64,000 nt of DNA from Pseudomonas siliginis. Lineage in GTDB: Bacteria > Pseudomonadota > Gammaproteobacteria > Pseudomonadales > Pseudomonadaceae. The position numbers were made by a program, and so were the translations under genes. Shown one piece after another: positions 37,808 through 45,701 of this stretch. How positions within the stretch are numbered: position 1 is the first letter of the stretch; each line of letters opens with the position of its first letter. Where the stretch lies: contig NZ_JAHSTW010000009.1 of NCBI RefSeq assembly GCF_019145195.1, forward strand, positions 62,001 to 126,000. The letters are read 5' to 3'. The notes under the pieces were generated by a model that had not been told where the DNA came from, did not search any database, and saw nothing but the letters and a program-made list of their open reading frames with translations.

Positions 37808-39412
37808 ATGATTCTGCACACTCAGCTCAACCCGCGTTCAGCGGAGTTCGCCGCCAACAGCGCGGCGATGCTCAAACAGGTCGACGCGCTGCACACCTTG
37901 CTCTCCCAAGTGGCGCAGGGTGGCGGTGTCAAAGCGCAGGAACGCCACACCTCGCGGGGTAAATTGCTGCCGCGCGAGCGCATCAATCGCTTGCTCGATC
38001 CGGGATCGCCGTTTCTCGAAATCAGCCAACTGGCGGCTCACGCCGTGTATGGCGAAGACGTCCCGGCTGCCGGGGTGATCGCCGGGATCGGCCGCGTCGA
38101 AGGCGTGGAGTGCATGATCGTCGCCAACGACGCGACGGTGAAAGGTGGCTCGTATTATCCGCTCACCGTGAAAAAACACCTGCGCGCGCAGACCATCGCC
38201 CAGCAGAATCGCCTGCCGTGCATTTATCTGGTGGATTCCGGTGGCGCCAACCTGCCGCGTCAGGACGAAGTGTTTCCGGATCGCGAGCATTTCGGGCGGA
38301 TATTCTTCAATCAGGCCAACATGAGCGCCATGGGCATCCCGCAGATCGCCGTGGTCATGGGCTCGTGCACCGCCGGCGGCGCGTATGTGCCGGCGATGGC
38401 AGACGAAGCGATCATGGTGCGCAACCAGGCGACGATTTTCCTCGCCGGCCCGCCGCTGGTAAAAGCCGCGACCGGTGAAGTGGTCAGCGCCGAAGACCTC
38501 GGCGGCGCCGATGTGCACTGCAAGACCTCCGGCGTGGCCGACCATTACGCCGAGAATGACGAACACGCCCTCGCCCTCGCCCGCCGCAGCGTCGCCAACC
38601 TCAACTGGCGCAAGCTCGGCGAGGTGCAGCAACGCACGCCGATCGCGCCGCTGTACGCCAGCGACGAGCTGTACGGCGTGGTTCCGGCCGACGCCAAGCA
38701 GCCATTCGATGTGCGCGAAGTGATTGCGCGGCTGGTCGACGGCTCGGTGTTCGATGAATTCAAAGCGCTGTTCGGCACCACGCTGGTCTGCGGTTTCGCT
38801 CACTTGCACGGCTATCCGATCGCGATTCTGGCGAATAACGGCATCCTTTTCGCCGAAGCCGCGCAGAAAGGCGCGCACTTCATCGAACTGGCCTGCCAGC
38901 GCGGCATCCCGCTGCTGTTTCTGCAGAACATCACCGGTTTCATGGTCGGCCAGAAATACGAAGCCGGCGGCATCGCCAAGCACGGCGCGAAACTGGTGAC
39001 TGCGGTGGCCTGCGCCAAGGTGCCGAAATTCACCGTGATCATCGGCGGCAGCTTCGGTGCCGGCAACTACGGCATGTGCGGGCGCGCTTACGATCCGCGT
39101 TTTTTGTGGATGTGGCCGAACGCGCGGATTGGCGTGATGGGCGCCGAACAGGCCGCCGGTGTGCTGGTGCAGGTCAAACGCGAACAGGCGGAACGCAGCG
39201 GTCAGGCGTTCAGCGCCGAGCAGGAGACCGAGATCAAGCAGCCGATTCTCGATCAGTACGAAGAACAGGGTCATCCCTACTACTCCAGCGCTCGGCTGTG
39301 GGACGACGGCGTCATCGACCCGGCGCAGACCCGCGACGTGTTGGCCCTGGCCTTGTCCGCGTCGCTGAACGCGCCAATCGAACCGAGCCGCTTCGGCGTG
39401 TTCCGGATGTGA
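37808..39412 (+). CDS. liuB: Methylcrotonyl-CoA carboxylase, carboxyltransferase (beta) subunit
   Basis: This 534-residue carboxyltransferase subunit moves carboxyl from biotin to 3-methylcrotonyl-CoA. Crotonase-like carboxyltransferase motifs are visible: LLPRERINRLLDPGSPFLEIS, YLVDSGGANLPRQDEVFPDREHFG, MGSCTAGGAYVPAM and GGSFGAGNYGMCGRAY. It works with the biotin-carrying alpha subunit LiuD encoded two genes on. TACGGAG precedes the ATG. Confidence 0.95.
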   Translation: MILHTQLNPRSAEFAANSAAMLKQVDALHTLLSQVAQGGGVKAQERHTSRGKLLPRERINRLLDPGSPFLEISQLAAHAVYGEDVPAAGVIAGIGRVEGVECMIVANDATVKGGSYYPLTVKKHLRAQTIAQQNRLPCIYLVDSGGANLPRQDEVFPDREHFGRIFFNQANMSAMGIPQIAVVMGSCTAGGAYVPAMADEAIMVRNQATIFLAGPPLVKAATGEVVSAEDLGGADVHCKTSGVADHYAENDEHALALARRSVANLNWRKLGEVQQRTPIAPLYASDELYGVVPADAKQPFDVREVIARLVDGSVFDEFKALFGTTLVCGFAHLHGYPIAILANNGILFAEAAQKGAHFIELACQRGIPLLFLQNITGFMVGQKYEAGGIAKHGAKLVTAVACAKVPKFTVIIGGSFGAGNYGMCGRAYDPRFLWMWPNARIGVMGAEQAAGVLVQVKREQAERSGQAFSAEQETEIKQPILDQYEEQGHPYYSSARLWDDGVIDPAQTRDVLALALSASLNAPIEPSRFGVFRM

Positions 39413-39420
39413 TGTTTTTT

Positions 39421-39510
39421 TGTGGGAGCGAGCCTGCTCGCGAATGCGCTCTGTCAGGCAGCGGATAGATCGACTGATACCCCGCTTTCGCGAGCAGGCT
39501 CGCTCCCACA
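39421..39510. repeat. REP pair (GAGCCTGCTCGC family) inside the liu operon, outward form
   Basis: A 90-base pair occupies almost the whole liuB-liuC spacer, starting 8 bases after the liuB stop and ending 23 bases before liuC. Confidence 0.9.
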
Positions 39511-39532
39511 AGAACCGTGGAGACAGATGAAT

Positions 39533-40345
39533 ATGAGCGACTTCAATACCCTCGAACTGCAAACCGATCCACGCAGTTTCGCGACGCTATGGCTCAATCG
39601 CGCGGAGAAAAACAACGCGTTCAACGCCGAGATGATCCGCGAACTGATCCTCGCTCTCGACAAGGTCGCCAGCGATTCGAGCCTGCGCTTCCTGCTGCTG
39701 CGCGGGCGCGGCAAGCATTTCAGTGCGGGCGCCGACCTGGCGTGGATGCAGCAATCGGCAGAACTCGATTACCACACCAACCTCGATGACGCCCGCGAGC
39801 TGGCCGAGCTGATGTACAACCTCGCCAAGCTGAAAATCCCCACGCTGGCCGTGGTGCAAGGCGCGGCGTTCGGTGGCGCGCTGGGCTTGATCAGTTGCTG
39901 TGACATGGCGATCGGCGCCGATGACGCGCAGTTCTGCCTGTCGGAAGTGCGCATCGGCTTGGCACCGGCCGTGATCAGTCCGTTCGTGGTGCAGGCGATC
40001 GGTGAGCGGGCGGCGCGGCGTTATGCGCTGACGGCCGAGCGCTTCAGCGGGCAGCGGGCGCGGGAGATCGGCTTGCTCGCCGAAAGCTATCCTGCGGCTG
40101 AACTGGAGCAACAGGTCGAACAGTGGATCGACAACCTGCTGCTCAACAGCCCCGCGGCCATGCGCGCCAGCAAGGACTTGCTGCGCGAAGTCGGCAACGG
40201 CGCGCTGACCCCGGCCCTGCGCCGCTACACCGAAAATGCCATCGCACGGATTCGCGTCAGCCCTGAAGGCCAGGAAGGCTTGCGCGCCTTCCTGCAAAAG
40301 CGCCCGCCGAGCTGGCAAGCCGCATCCACCAAGGAGTCGCGTTGA
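39533..40345 (+). CDS. liuC: Methylglutaconyl-CoA hydratase
   Basis: This 270-residue crotonase-fold enzyme hydrates 3-methylglutaconyl-CoA to HMG-CoA. Crotonase blocks are present: LNRAEKNNAFNAEMIREL, the oxyanion-hole segment GRGKHFSAGADLAWM, and GAAFGGALGLISCCDMAI with LSEVRIGLAPAVISPFV. Two in-frame ATGs (39527 and 39533) follow GGAGA; 39533 has the better spacing. Its stop overlaps the liuD start (TGATG). Confidence 0.93.
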   Translation: MSDFNTLELQTDPRSFATLWLNRAEKNNAFNAEMIRELILALDKVASDSSLRFLLLRGRGKHFSAGADLAWMQQSAELDYHTNLDDARELAELMYNLAKLKIPTLAVVQGAAFGGALGLISCCDMAIGADDAQFCLSEVRIGLAPAVISPFVVQAIGERAARRYALTAERFSGQRAREIGLLAESYPAAELEQQVEQWIDNLLLNSPAAMRASKDLLREVGNGALTPALRRYTENAIARIRVSPEGQEGLRAFLQKRPPSWQAASTKESR

Positions 40346-42294
40346 TGAGCGCACCTGTGATTACCACCCTATTGGTGGCCAACCGCGGCGAAATCGCCTG
40401 CCGCGTGATGCGCACCGCCAAGGCCTTGGGCCTGACCACCGTCGCCGTGCACAGCGCCACCGACCGCGATGCGCGGCACAGCCGGGAAGCCGATATACGC
40501 GTCGATCTGGGCGGCAGCAAGGCTGCCGAGAGTTATCTGCAAATCGATAAATTGATCGCCGCCGCCAAGGCCAGCGGTGCCCAGGCGATTCATCCCGGCT
40601 ACGGTTTTCTCTCGGAGAATGCTGGATTCGCCCGCGCCATCGAAGCCGCCGGGCTGATCTTCCTCGGCCCGCCCGCCTCGGCCATCGATGCGATGGGCAG
40701 CAAATCCGCCGCCAAAGCATTGATGGAAAAGGCCGGTGTGCCTTTGGTGCCGGGCTATCACGGCGAGGCGCAGGACCTCGACACCTTCCGCGAAGCCTGC
40801 GAACGCATCGGTTATCCGGTGCTGCTCAAGGCTACGGCCGGCGGCGGTGGTAAAGGCATGAAAGTCGTCGAGGATGTCAGCCAACTGGCTGAAGCCCTCG
40901 CCTCGGCGCAGCGCGAAGCGCAATCGTCGTTTGGCGACTCGCGGATGCTGGTGGAAAAGTATTTGCTCAAGCCACGTCATGTGGAGATTCAGGTGTTCGC
41001 CGATCAGCACGGCAACTGCCTGTATCTCAACGAGCGCGATTGTTCGATCCAGCGTCGTCACCAGAAAGTCGTCGAAGAAGCCCCGGCGCCGGGCCTGACG
41101 CCCGAGCTACGCCGGGCAATGGGCGAAGCGGCCGTGCGTTCAGCGCAGGCGATCGGTTATGTCGGCGCCGGTACCGTGGAGTTTTTGCTGGATGCGCGCG
41201 GCGAGTTTTTCTTCATGGAGATGAACACGCGGCTGCAAGTCGAGCACCCGGTGACCGAAGCAATCACCGGGCTCGATCTGGTCGCCTGGCAGATTCGCGT
41301 CGCCCGTGGGGAAGCGCTGCCGATCACTCAGGCGCAGGTGCCGCTCAATGGTCACGCGATTGAAGTGCGCTTGTATGCCGAAGATCCGGCGAATGACTTC
41401 CTGCCGGCCACCGGGCGTCTGGACTTGTATCGCGAATCGGCACAGGGCGCGGGGCGGCGGGTGGACAGCGGGGTCGAGGAAGGTGATGAGATTTCGCCCT
41501 TCTACGACCCGATGCTCGGCAAGCTGATTGCCAGGGGTGAAGATCGCGAACAGGCGCGCTTGCGTCTGTTGAGCATGCTCGACGAGTTTGCGATTGGCGG
41601 GCTGAAGACCAACATCAATTTCCTGCGCCGGATCATCGCGCATCCGGCGTTTGCGGCGGCAGAGCTGGATACCGGGTTTATTCCGCGCTATCAGGAGCAA
41701 TTGCTGCCCGCACCAGGCACGTTGAGCGATGAGTTCTGGCAGGCGGCGGCGCAGGCGTTTGCGCAGAGTCTGCCGCAGCGTGCGCGGGCGGATGATCCCG
41801 CCTCGCCCTGGTCTTGCGGCAGTGGTTTGCGCGCAGGTTTGCCGGCGCAAATCACCTTGCATTTGAGTTGCGAGGGACAGGATCGCGCGTTGACCTTGAG
41901 AACTGCGGCCCATGCAAAACTGCTGGGCGAAGCACTAATCGTCGAGCATGACGGCGTGCGCCGCACTCTACGGGCGATTCGTCAGGCTGGCGCGTTGTAT
42001 CTGGAATGGGACGGCGAGTTGCGGCGCATCGAAGCGTTCGATCCGATCAGTGCCGTCGAGGCCAGCCACAGCCATCAGGGCGGTCTGACCGCGCCAATGA
42101 ACGGCAGCATCGTACGCGTGCTGGTCGAAACGGGACAGTCGGTTGAGGCCGGGGCGCAACTGGTGGTGCTTGAAGCCATGAAGATGGAACACAGCATCCG
42201 TGCGCCGCAGGCCGGTGTGATCAAAGCGCTGTATTGCCAGGAAGGCGATATGGTCAGTGAAGGCAGCGCTTTGGTTGAACTGGAAGAGGGATGA
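40345..42294 (+). CDS. liuD: Methylcrotonyl-CoA carboxylase, biotin-carboxylase (alpha) subunit
   Basis: This 649-residue subunit has a biotin-carboxylase domain at the N-terminus (LLVANRGEIACRVMRTAKALG, ATP-grasp lysine loop TAGGGGKGMKVV near 170, EMNTRLQVEHPVTE near 295). A C-terminal biotinyl domain carries the biotinylation motif EAMKMEH close to residue 615. It forms the MCC complex with LiuB. The ATG at 40345 has AAGGAG 8 bases upstream and overlaps the liuC stop by one base. Confidence 0.95.
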   Translation: MSAPVITTLLVANRGEIACRVMRTAKALGLTTVAVHSATDRDARHSREADIRVDLGGSKAAESYLQIDKLIAAAKASGAQAIHPGYGFLSENAGFARAIEAAGLIFLGPPASAIDAMGSKSAAKALMEKAGVPLVPGYHGEAQDLDTFREACERIGYPVLLKATAGGGGKGMKVVEDVSQLAEALASAQREAQSSFGDSRMLVEKYLLKPRHVEIQVFADQHGNCLYLNERDCSIQRRHQKVVEEAPAPGLTPELRRAMGEAAVRSAQAIGYVGAGTVEFLLDARGEFFFMEMNTRLQVEHPVTEAITGLDLVAWQIRVARGEALPITQAQVPLNGHAIEVRLYAEDPANDFLPATGRLDLYRESAQGAGRRVDSGVEEGDEISPFYDPMLGKLIARGEDREQARLRLLSMLDEFAIGGLKTNINFLRRIIAHPAFAAAELDTGFIPRYQEQLLPAPGTLSDEFWQAAAQAFAQSLPQRARADDPASPWSCGSGLRAGLPAQITLHLSCEGQDRALTLRTAAHAKLLGEALIVEHDGVRRTLRAIRQAGALYLEWDGELRRIEAFDPISAVEASHSHQGGLTAPMNGSIVRVLVETGQSVEAGAQLVVLEAMKMEHSIRAPQAGVIKALYCQEGDMVSEGSALVELEEG

Positions 42295-42303
42295 AATAAA
42301 AAG

Positions 42304-42334
42304 GATCGATCCTGGCCTTGCGCGAGGATCGATC
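42304..42334. terminator. Candidate hairpin after liuD
   Basis: GATCGATCCT and AGGATCGATC form a perfect 10-bp stem with an 11-base loop between the converging liuD and S24 repressor genes. There is no T-run on either side, so termination is uncertain. Confidence 0.4.
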
Positions 42335-42337
42335 GGT

Positions 42338-42997
42338 TCAGTAACGCGCCGTTGCCTGAACCACTACGCCGATGATCCGGCATTCATCGGTGAGCAGGGT
42401 TTTCGGCCAGGTTGGATTGAGCGGCACCAGGTAGCGCTGGCCGGCCTGCTCGTCGAGTTTGCGGAAAATCGCTTCTTCGCTGTCCGGCCACTGGGCAATC
42501 ACCAGTTTGCCAGGCACTGCCTCCAACTCCGGATCGACCAGAATCAGCATGCCCTCGGCAATGCTCTGGCCGCTCGGCGCGGTCATCGAATCCCCCGTCA
42601 CCGTCAGCCAGAACGCGGCACCGCCACGAGCGTGGTAATCCGTCAGTTCGAAGCGCTGCTTCGCTGATGCTCCGGGATAGCTCGCCGCAGTGTCACGCAC
42701 TTCGCACGGTGCACGCCAATCGCAGACCGGATAACGGAAGTACGGGTTGTACTTCTGCGCCAGCGGCATCTCGTCTTCCGGCGTCGGCTGCGGTTCGCGG
42801 ATCACCAGGACGACTTCGAGGAAGTCCATTCCCAGCGCCTTGAGCACACGGTTCATTTCGGTAACACCGGGTTCGCGACGCTTGTTCAGCCAATGACCGA
42901 TCCCGCCCTGGGACATGCCGACGCGCTCTCCGAGCTCTGTTTGAGTGACTTTGAGTTCACTCATCTTGGCCTTGACCAACTCAATCCATTTATCCAT
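42338..42997 (-). CDS. HTH / S24 LexA-like repressor
   Basis: This 219-residue protein has an N-terminal XRE helix-turn-helix (VTQTELGERVGMSQGGIGHWLNKRREP, about 18-43) and a C-terminal S24 peptidase-like domain. The expected nucleophile is Ser137 in TVTGDSMTAP, and the partner lysine is probably Lys180 in EEAIFRKL. The Ala-Gly (or Cys-Gly) bond cut in LexA, CI and PrtR is not visible in the linker; at the likely place the sequence is DWRAPCEVRDTAAS. Start ATG 42997 is chosen by homology of the N-terminus. It is divergent from a DUF6124 gene. No phage or pyocin genes are near. Confidence 0.85.
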   Translation of the reverse strand: MDKWIELVKAKMSELKVTQTELGERVGMSQGGIGHWLNKRREPGVTEMNRVLKALGMDFLEVVLVIREPQPTPEDEMPLAQKYNPYFRYPVCDWRAPCEVRDTAASYPGASAKQRFELTDYHARGGAAFWLTVTGDSMTAPSGQSIAEGMLILVDPELEAVPGKLVIAQWPDSEEAIFRKLDEQAGQRYLVPLNPTWPKTLLTDECRIIGVVVQATARY

Positions 42998-43045
42998 GTG
43001 CCGCACCTTACGCGGACGTCTTCGACCGGCAAAACACATATTGTA

Positions 43046-43070
43046 GTATTTAAATCCTAGTCACAAATAC
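43046..43070. promoter_or_regulatory. Inverted repeat in the S24-DUF6124 divergent region
   Basis: GTATTT-N13-AAATAC lies in an AT-rich patch between the two divergent genes and may be the repressor operator. A related TACTATCCTAG / TTAAATCCTAG pair overlaps it. Confidence 0.4.
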
Positions 43071-43124
43071 AGGCGGTACTATCCTAGGGCAACGGACTTT
43101 CAATCGAACATGGAGTGACGTTTC

Positions 43125-43526
43125 ATGATGAATATCAGCAGCAAAGACCTGCCCGATCTGCAAATCGACACCAGCTTCACCTCCCCTCAAGGCAATGCCG
43201 CCGCACAGCGCGCGCTGGACTACTACTTGAAACCGACTGTTTCGAAATCCGAGACGGACGAACGTTTTTTCGATGTCAAAAACCATCTCAGCGGCGAGGA
43301 AGCGCTGGTGCATGCCTCGGATCTGTTGCGATGTGCGGCCGCCACCGCGTTCAAGGCCGCAGAAAACCTGCAAGGCACCAGTCGCGATCTGGCCTTTTCG
43401 GTGGTGCACATGGTGGATATGGCGCGGGCTATGGTCGACCATTCGATCGACAACGACGAAGTCACGGCGGACAAGGTACGGGCGGACAGGAAAGAATTTT
43501 CCCATCGCGCAGATAAAAACATTTGA
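43125..43526 (+). CDS. DUF6124 family protein
   Basis: This 133-residue soluble protein has the core LVHASDLLRCAAATAFKAAENLQGTSRDLAFSVVHMVDMARAMVD (about 62-106), recognised as the DUF6124 family that is common in several copies in Pseudomonas genomes. Function is unknown. GGAG precedes the ATG by 9 bases. The protein is mostly helical, without signal peptide or membrane segment. The divergent S24 repressor may control it, and prrF begins about 30 bases after its stop. Confidence 0.8.
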   Translation: MMNISSKDLPDLQIDTSFTSPQGNAAAQRALDYYLKPTVSKSETDERFFDVKNHLSGEEALVHASDLLRCAAATAFKAAENLQGTSRDLAFSVVHMVDMARAMVDHSIDNDEVTADKVRADRKEFSHRADKNI

Positions 43527-43551
43527 CTTGCAAATGATAATGATTATTATT
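43523..43551 (+). promoter_or_regulatory. Promoter and Fur box of prrF
   Basis: TTGACT (43523-43528) and TATTAT (43545-43550) are spaced 16 bases. AATGATAATGATTATTATT (43533-43551) covers the spacer and -10 and matches the Fur box consensus GATAATGATAATCATTATC closely. Confidence 0.85.
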
Positions 43552-43556
43552 GCAAG

Positions 43557-43670
43557 CAGCTGGTCGCGAGATCAGTCGATGGACCAGAGACCTTAGGTCG
43601 GTCTTCTGGACTATCTCCTCATCAGGCTAATCACGGTTTTTGACCCGGCTTTTTGCCGGGTCTTTTTTTG
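43557..43670 (+). ncRNA. prrF: PrrF iron-responsive small RNA
   Basis: This RNA of about 114 bases is transcribed from a Fur-controlled promoter and ends in a GACCCGGC-TTTTT-GCCGGGTC hairpin with T-run. The 5' stem CTGGTCGCGAGATCAG and the central CTCCTCATCAGGCTAATCAC followed by GGTTTTTGACCCGG match the PrrF1/PrrF2 RNAs of P. aeruginosa as recalled, including the unpaired core that base-pairs with sodB and other iron-protein mRNAs. Under iron starvation it would block translation of iron-using enzymes with Hfq. Only one copy is in the window; pseudomonads outside P. aeruginosa usually carry the two prrF genes apart. Confidence 0.9.
43642..43669 (+). terminator. Terminator of prrF
   Basis: An 8-bp GC-rich stem with a T5 loop is followed by seven T residues. 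Confidence 0.92.
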
Positions 43671-43944
43671 CCCGTTTTTCGGGCTTGTGTCTTCAGGCTA
43701 ATGAAGTCTTTGGGTGCTGCAAATTCGATGGCGCGGATAATATCAAAAGAATATTGATTGGCAAGCCGAGCCCGGCCACATTGGGCGAAACTAATGACAA
43801 TCAGCACTTGAGAATCAATCGCATAGCCTCTAAGCTGCTGGCGCGTCACGGAAGACGCCCCCCGCTACACCCGCGATTCCCCTCGGTTTCAGCCCTGCCT
43901 GCGTGTAAAGTACCGGTCATAAAAATCCTGATCAGGAACCGACC

Positions 43945-45096
43945 ATGACCGTGGCCAAATCTTCGTTCGACATCAGCGCCAATTTCGACAGCGGCAATAT
44001 CCAAGTCATCGACATCAGCAACCCGCTCAGTCCCGTCCTGGCCATCCGCCCGGATACGCGCAGCGCTCATTTTCAGTGGTTCCACTTCAAGGCCAGCGGC
44101 CTGCATGTGCATCAGGAACACTGGTTTCGTCTGGTCAACGCCAGCCAATCGACCTACAGCAAAGGCTGGCCGGGCTATCAAGCGGTGGCATCGTATGATC
44201 ACGTCAACTGGTTCCGCATCCCCACCAGCTTCGAAGGCGACAGCCTGCGCTTCTGCCTCGAAGCCGAACAGACCCACGCCTGGTTCGCCTACTTCGAACC
44301 CTACAGCCGCGGCCGCCATGACTGGTTGATCGAGCAAGCGCTGAGCAAGGCTGGCACCGAATTGCTGGCGACCGGCAAAAGTGTCGAGGGCCGCGACATT
44401 CAGCTGCTGCGCAAAGGCACCGGTGCCGAAGGCCAGCGCAAGATCTGGATCATCGCCCAGCAGCATCCGGGCGAGCACATGGCTGAATGGTTCATGGAAG
44501 GTGTGATCGAGCGTCTGGAGCGCCAGGATGATCCGGTACTGAACAAACTGTTGGCCAGCGCCGATCTGTATCTGGTGCCGAACATGAATCCGGACGGCGC
44601 CTTCCACGGCCACCTGCGCACCAACGCCATGGGCCAGGACTTGAACCGGGCGTGGCAGAGCGCCAGTCAGGACATCAGCCCGGAAGTGCTGTTCGTTCAG
44701 CAGCAGATGCAAAAGCATGGCGTCGATGCGTTTATCGACGTACACGGCGACGAAACCATACCTCACGTTTTCACCGCCGGCTGTGAAGGCAACCCCGGCT
44801 TCACACCGCGCATCGAAAAGCTTGAAGAGCATTTCCGCAGCCACTTGAAGCACACCACCAAAGACTTCCAGACCACCTATGGCTACACCCGCGACGAACC
44901 GGGACAGGCCAACATGACGCTGGCGTGCAACAGCGTCGGGCAGAAATTCGACTGCCTGTCGCTGACCCTGGAGATGCCGTTCAAGGACCACGACGACCAC
45001 CCGGACAAGATCACCGGCTGGTCGGGCAAACGTTCCAAGCAATTGGGCAAGGATGTGCTGACCACCTTCGCCGACATGGTCGACACCCTGCGCTGA
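43945..45096 (+). CDS. M14-family zinc carboxypeptidase (cytosolic type)
   Basis: This 383-residue protein lacks a signal peptide. An N-terminal beta domain (about 1-130) precedes an M14 peptidase domain with zinc ligands in QQHPGEHMAEW (His, Glu) and FIDVHGDE (His), substrate-binding NMNPDGAFHGHLRTNAMGQDLNRAW, and the catalytic glutamate in SLTLEMPFKD. This arrangement is that of cytosolic carboxypeptidase (CCP)-like bacterial enzymes; the peptide substrate is unknown. It converges on cytochrome b561 across a bidirectional terminator. Confidence 0.87.
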   Translation: MTVAKSSFDISANFDSGNIQVIDISNPLSPVLAIRPDTRSAHFQWFHFKASGLHVHQEHWFRLVNASQSTYSKGWPGYQAVASYDHVNWFRIPTSFEGDSLRFCLEAEQTHAWFAYFEPYSRGRHDWLIEQALSKAGTELLATGKSVEGRDIQLLRKGTGAEGQRKIWIIAQQHPGEHMAEWFMEGVIERLERQDDPVLNKLLASADLYLVPNMNPDGAFHGHLRTNAMGQDLNRAWQSASQDISPEVLFVQQQMQKHGVDAFIDVHGDETIPHVFTAGCEGNPGFTPRIEKLEEHFRSHLKHTTKDFQTTYGYTRDEPGQANMTLACNSVGQKFDCLSLTLEMPFKDHDDHPDKITGWSGKRSKQLGKDVLTTFADMVDTLR

Positions 45097-45115
45097 TCCC
45101 CTCCCCTGCAACAAC

Positions 45116-45144
45116 AAAAGATCGCAGCCTGTCTGCGATCTTTT
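45116..45144. terminator. Bidirectional terminator
   Basis: AAAAGATCGCAG, loop CCTGT and CTGCGATCTTTT form a 12-bp stem with A-run and T-run on either side, between converging genes. Confidence 0.88.
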
Positions 45145-45155
45145 GCTTTAAGCGG

Positions 45156-45701
45156 TCAGCCGCGATCGCGCCCGCGCAACATGCTGTCGAGCACTTCGTC
45201 ACGCCGCACCCAGCCATGAAACAGCGCCGCCGCCAAGTGCAGCAGCACCGTCAGAAACAGCAGATACGCCAGATAGCCATGGGATTTGCGCAGCAATGCA
45301 AACAGTTGCGCATCGGCCGGCACAATCGACGGCAGATGCAGCGACGACGTCAGCATCACTGGCTCGCCCGACGCACTGATCATCGCCCAGCCGAGCAACG
45401 GCAACACCAGCATCAACGCATACAACAAGACGTGGGAAGCCTTGGCTGCCAGCACCTGCCAGCCCGGCAGATCATCCGGCAGCGGCGGTTGGCGGGTGGT
45501 GAAGCGCACCAGCAGGCGCACGATCACCAGCGCCAGGATCGCGATGCCCAGTGGCTTGTGCAGATGAATCAGCCATTCATGGCGAGACGACACCGAAGTG
45601 ACCATGCCCGCGCCGATAAACAGCATGGCGATGATCATCAGCGCCATCAGCCAGTGCAGCAGGCGCGCCAGCAAAACGAAATGCGTCGGTTGCTTGCTCA
45701 T
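45156..45701 (-). CDS. Cytochrome b561 family protein
   Basis: This 181-residue four-helix membrane cytochrome has candidate haem-ligand histidines in LLHWLMALM, IHLHKPLG, KSHGYLAY and LLHLAAALFHGW. It overlaps the upstream catalase-like gene by 4 bases (ATGA), so the two are one unit. Such cytochromes move electrons from quinol; here the partner is probably the catalase-like haem protein. An ECF-type promoter lies upstream of the pair. Confidence 0.9.
   Translation of the reverse strand: MSKQPTHFVLLARLLHWLMALMIIAMLFIGAGMVTSVSSRHEWLIHLHKPLGIAILALVIVRLLVRFTTRQPPLPDDLPGWQVLAAKASHVLLYALMLVLPLLGWAMISASGEPVMLTSSLHLPSIVPADAQLFALLRKSHGYLAYLLFLTVLLHLAAALFHGWVRRDEVLDSMLRGRDRG

Noticed and set aside
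37838..39562. A 574-codon minus-strand frame antisense to liuB
   Set aside because: It begins in a REP pair and has the composition of a shadow; liuB has full carboxyltransferase motifs.
42338..43526. S24 repressor taken as the start of a prophage or pyocin cluster
   Set aside because: No holin, lysin, tail, integrase or attachment-site sequence is seen on either side; the flanks are liuD and prrF.
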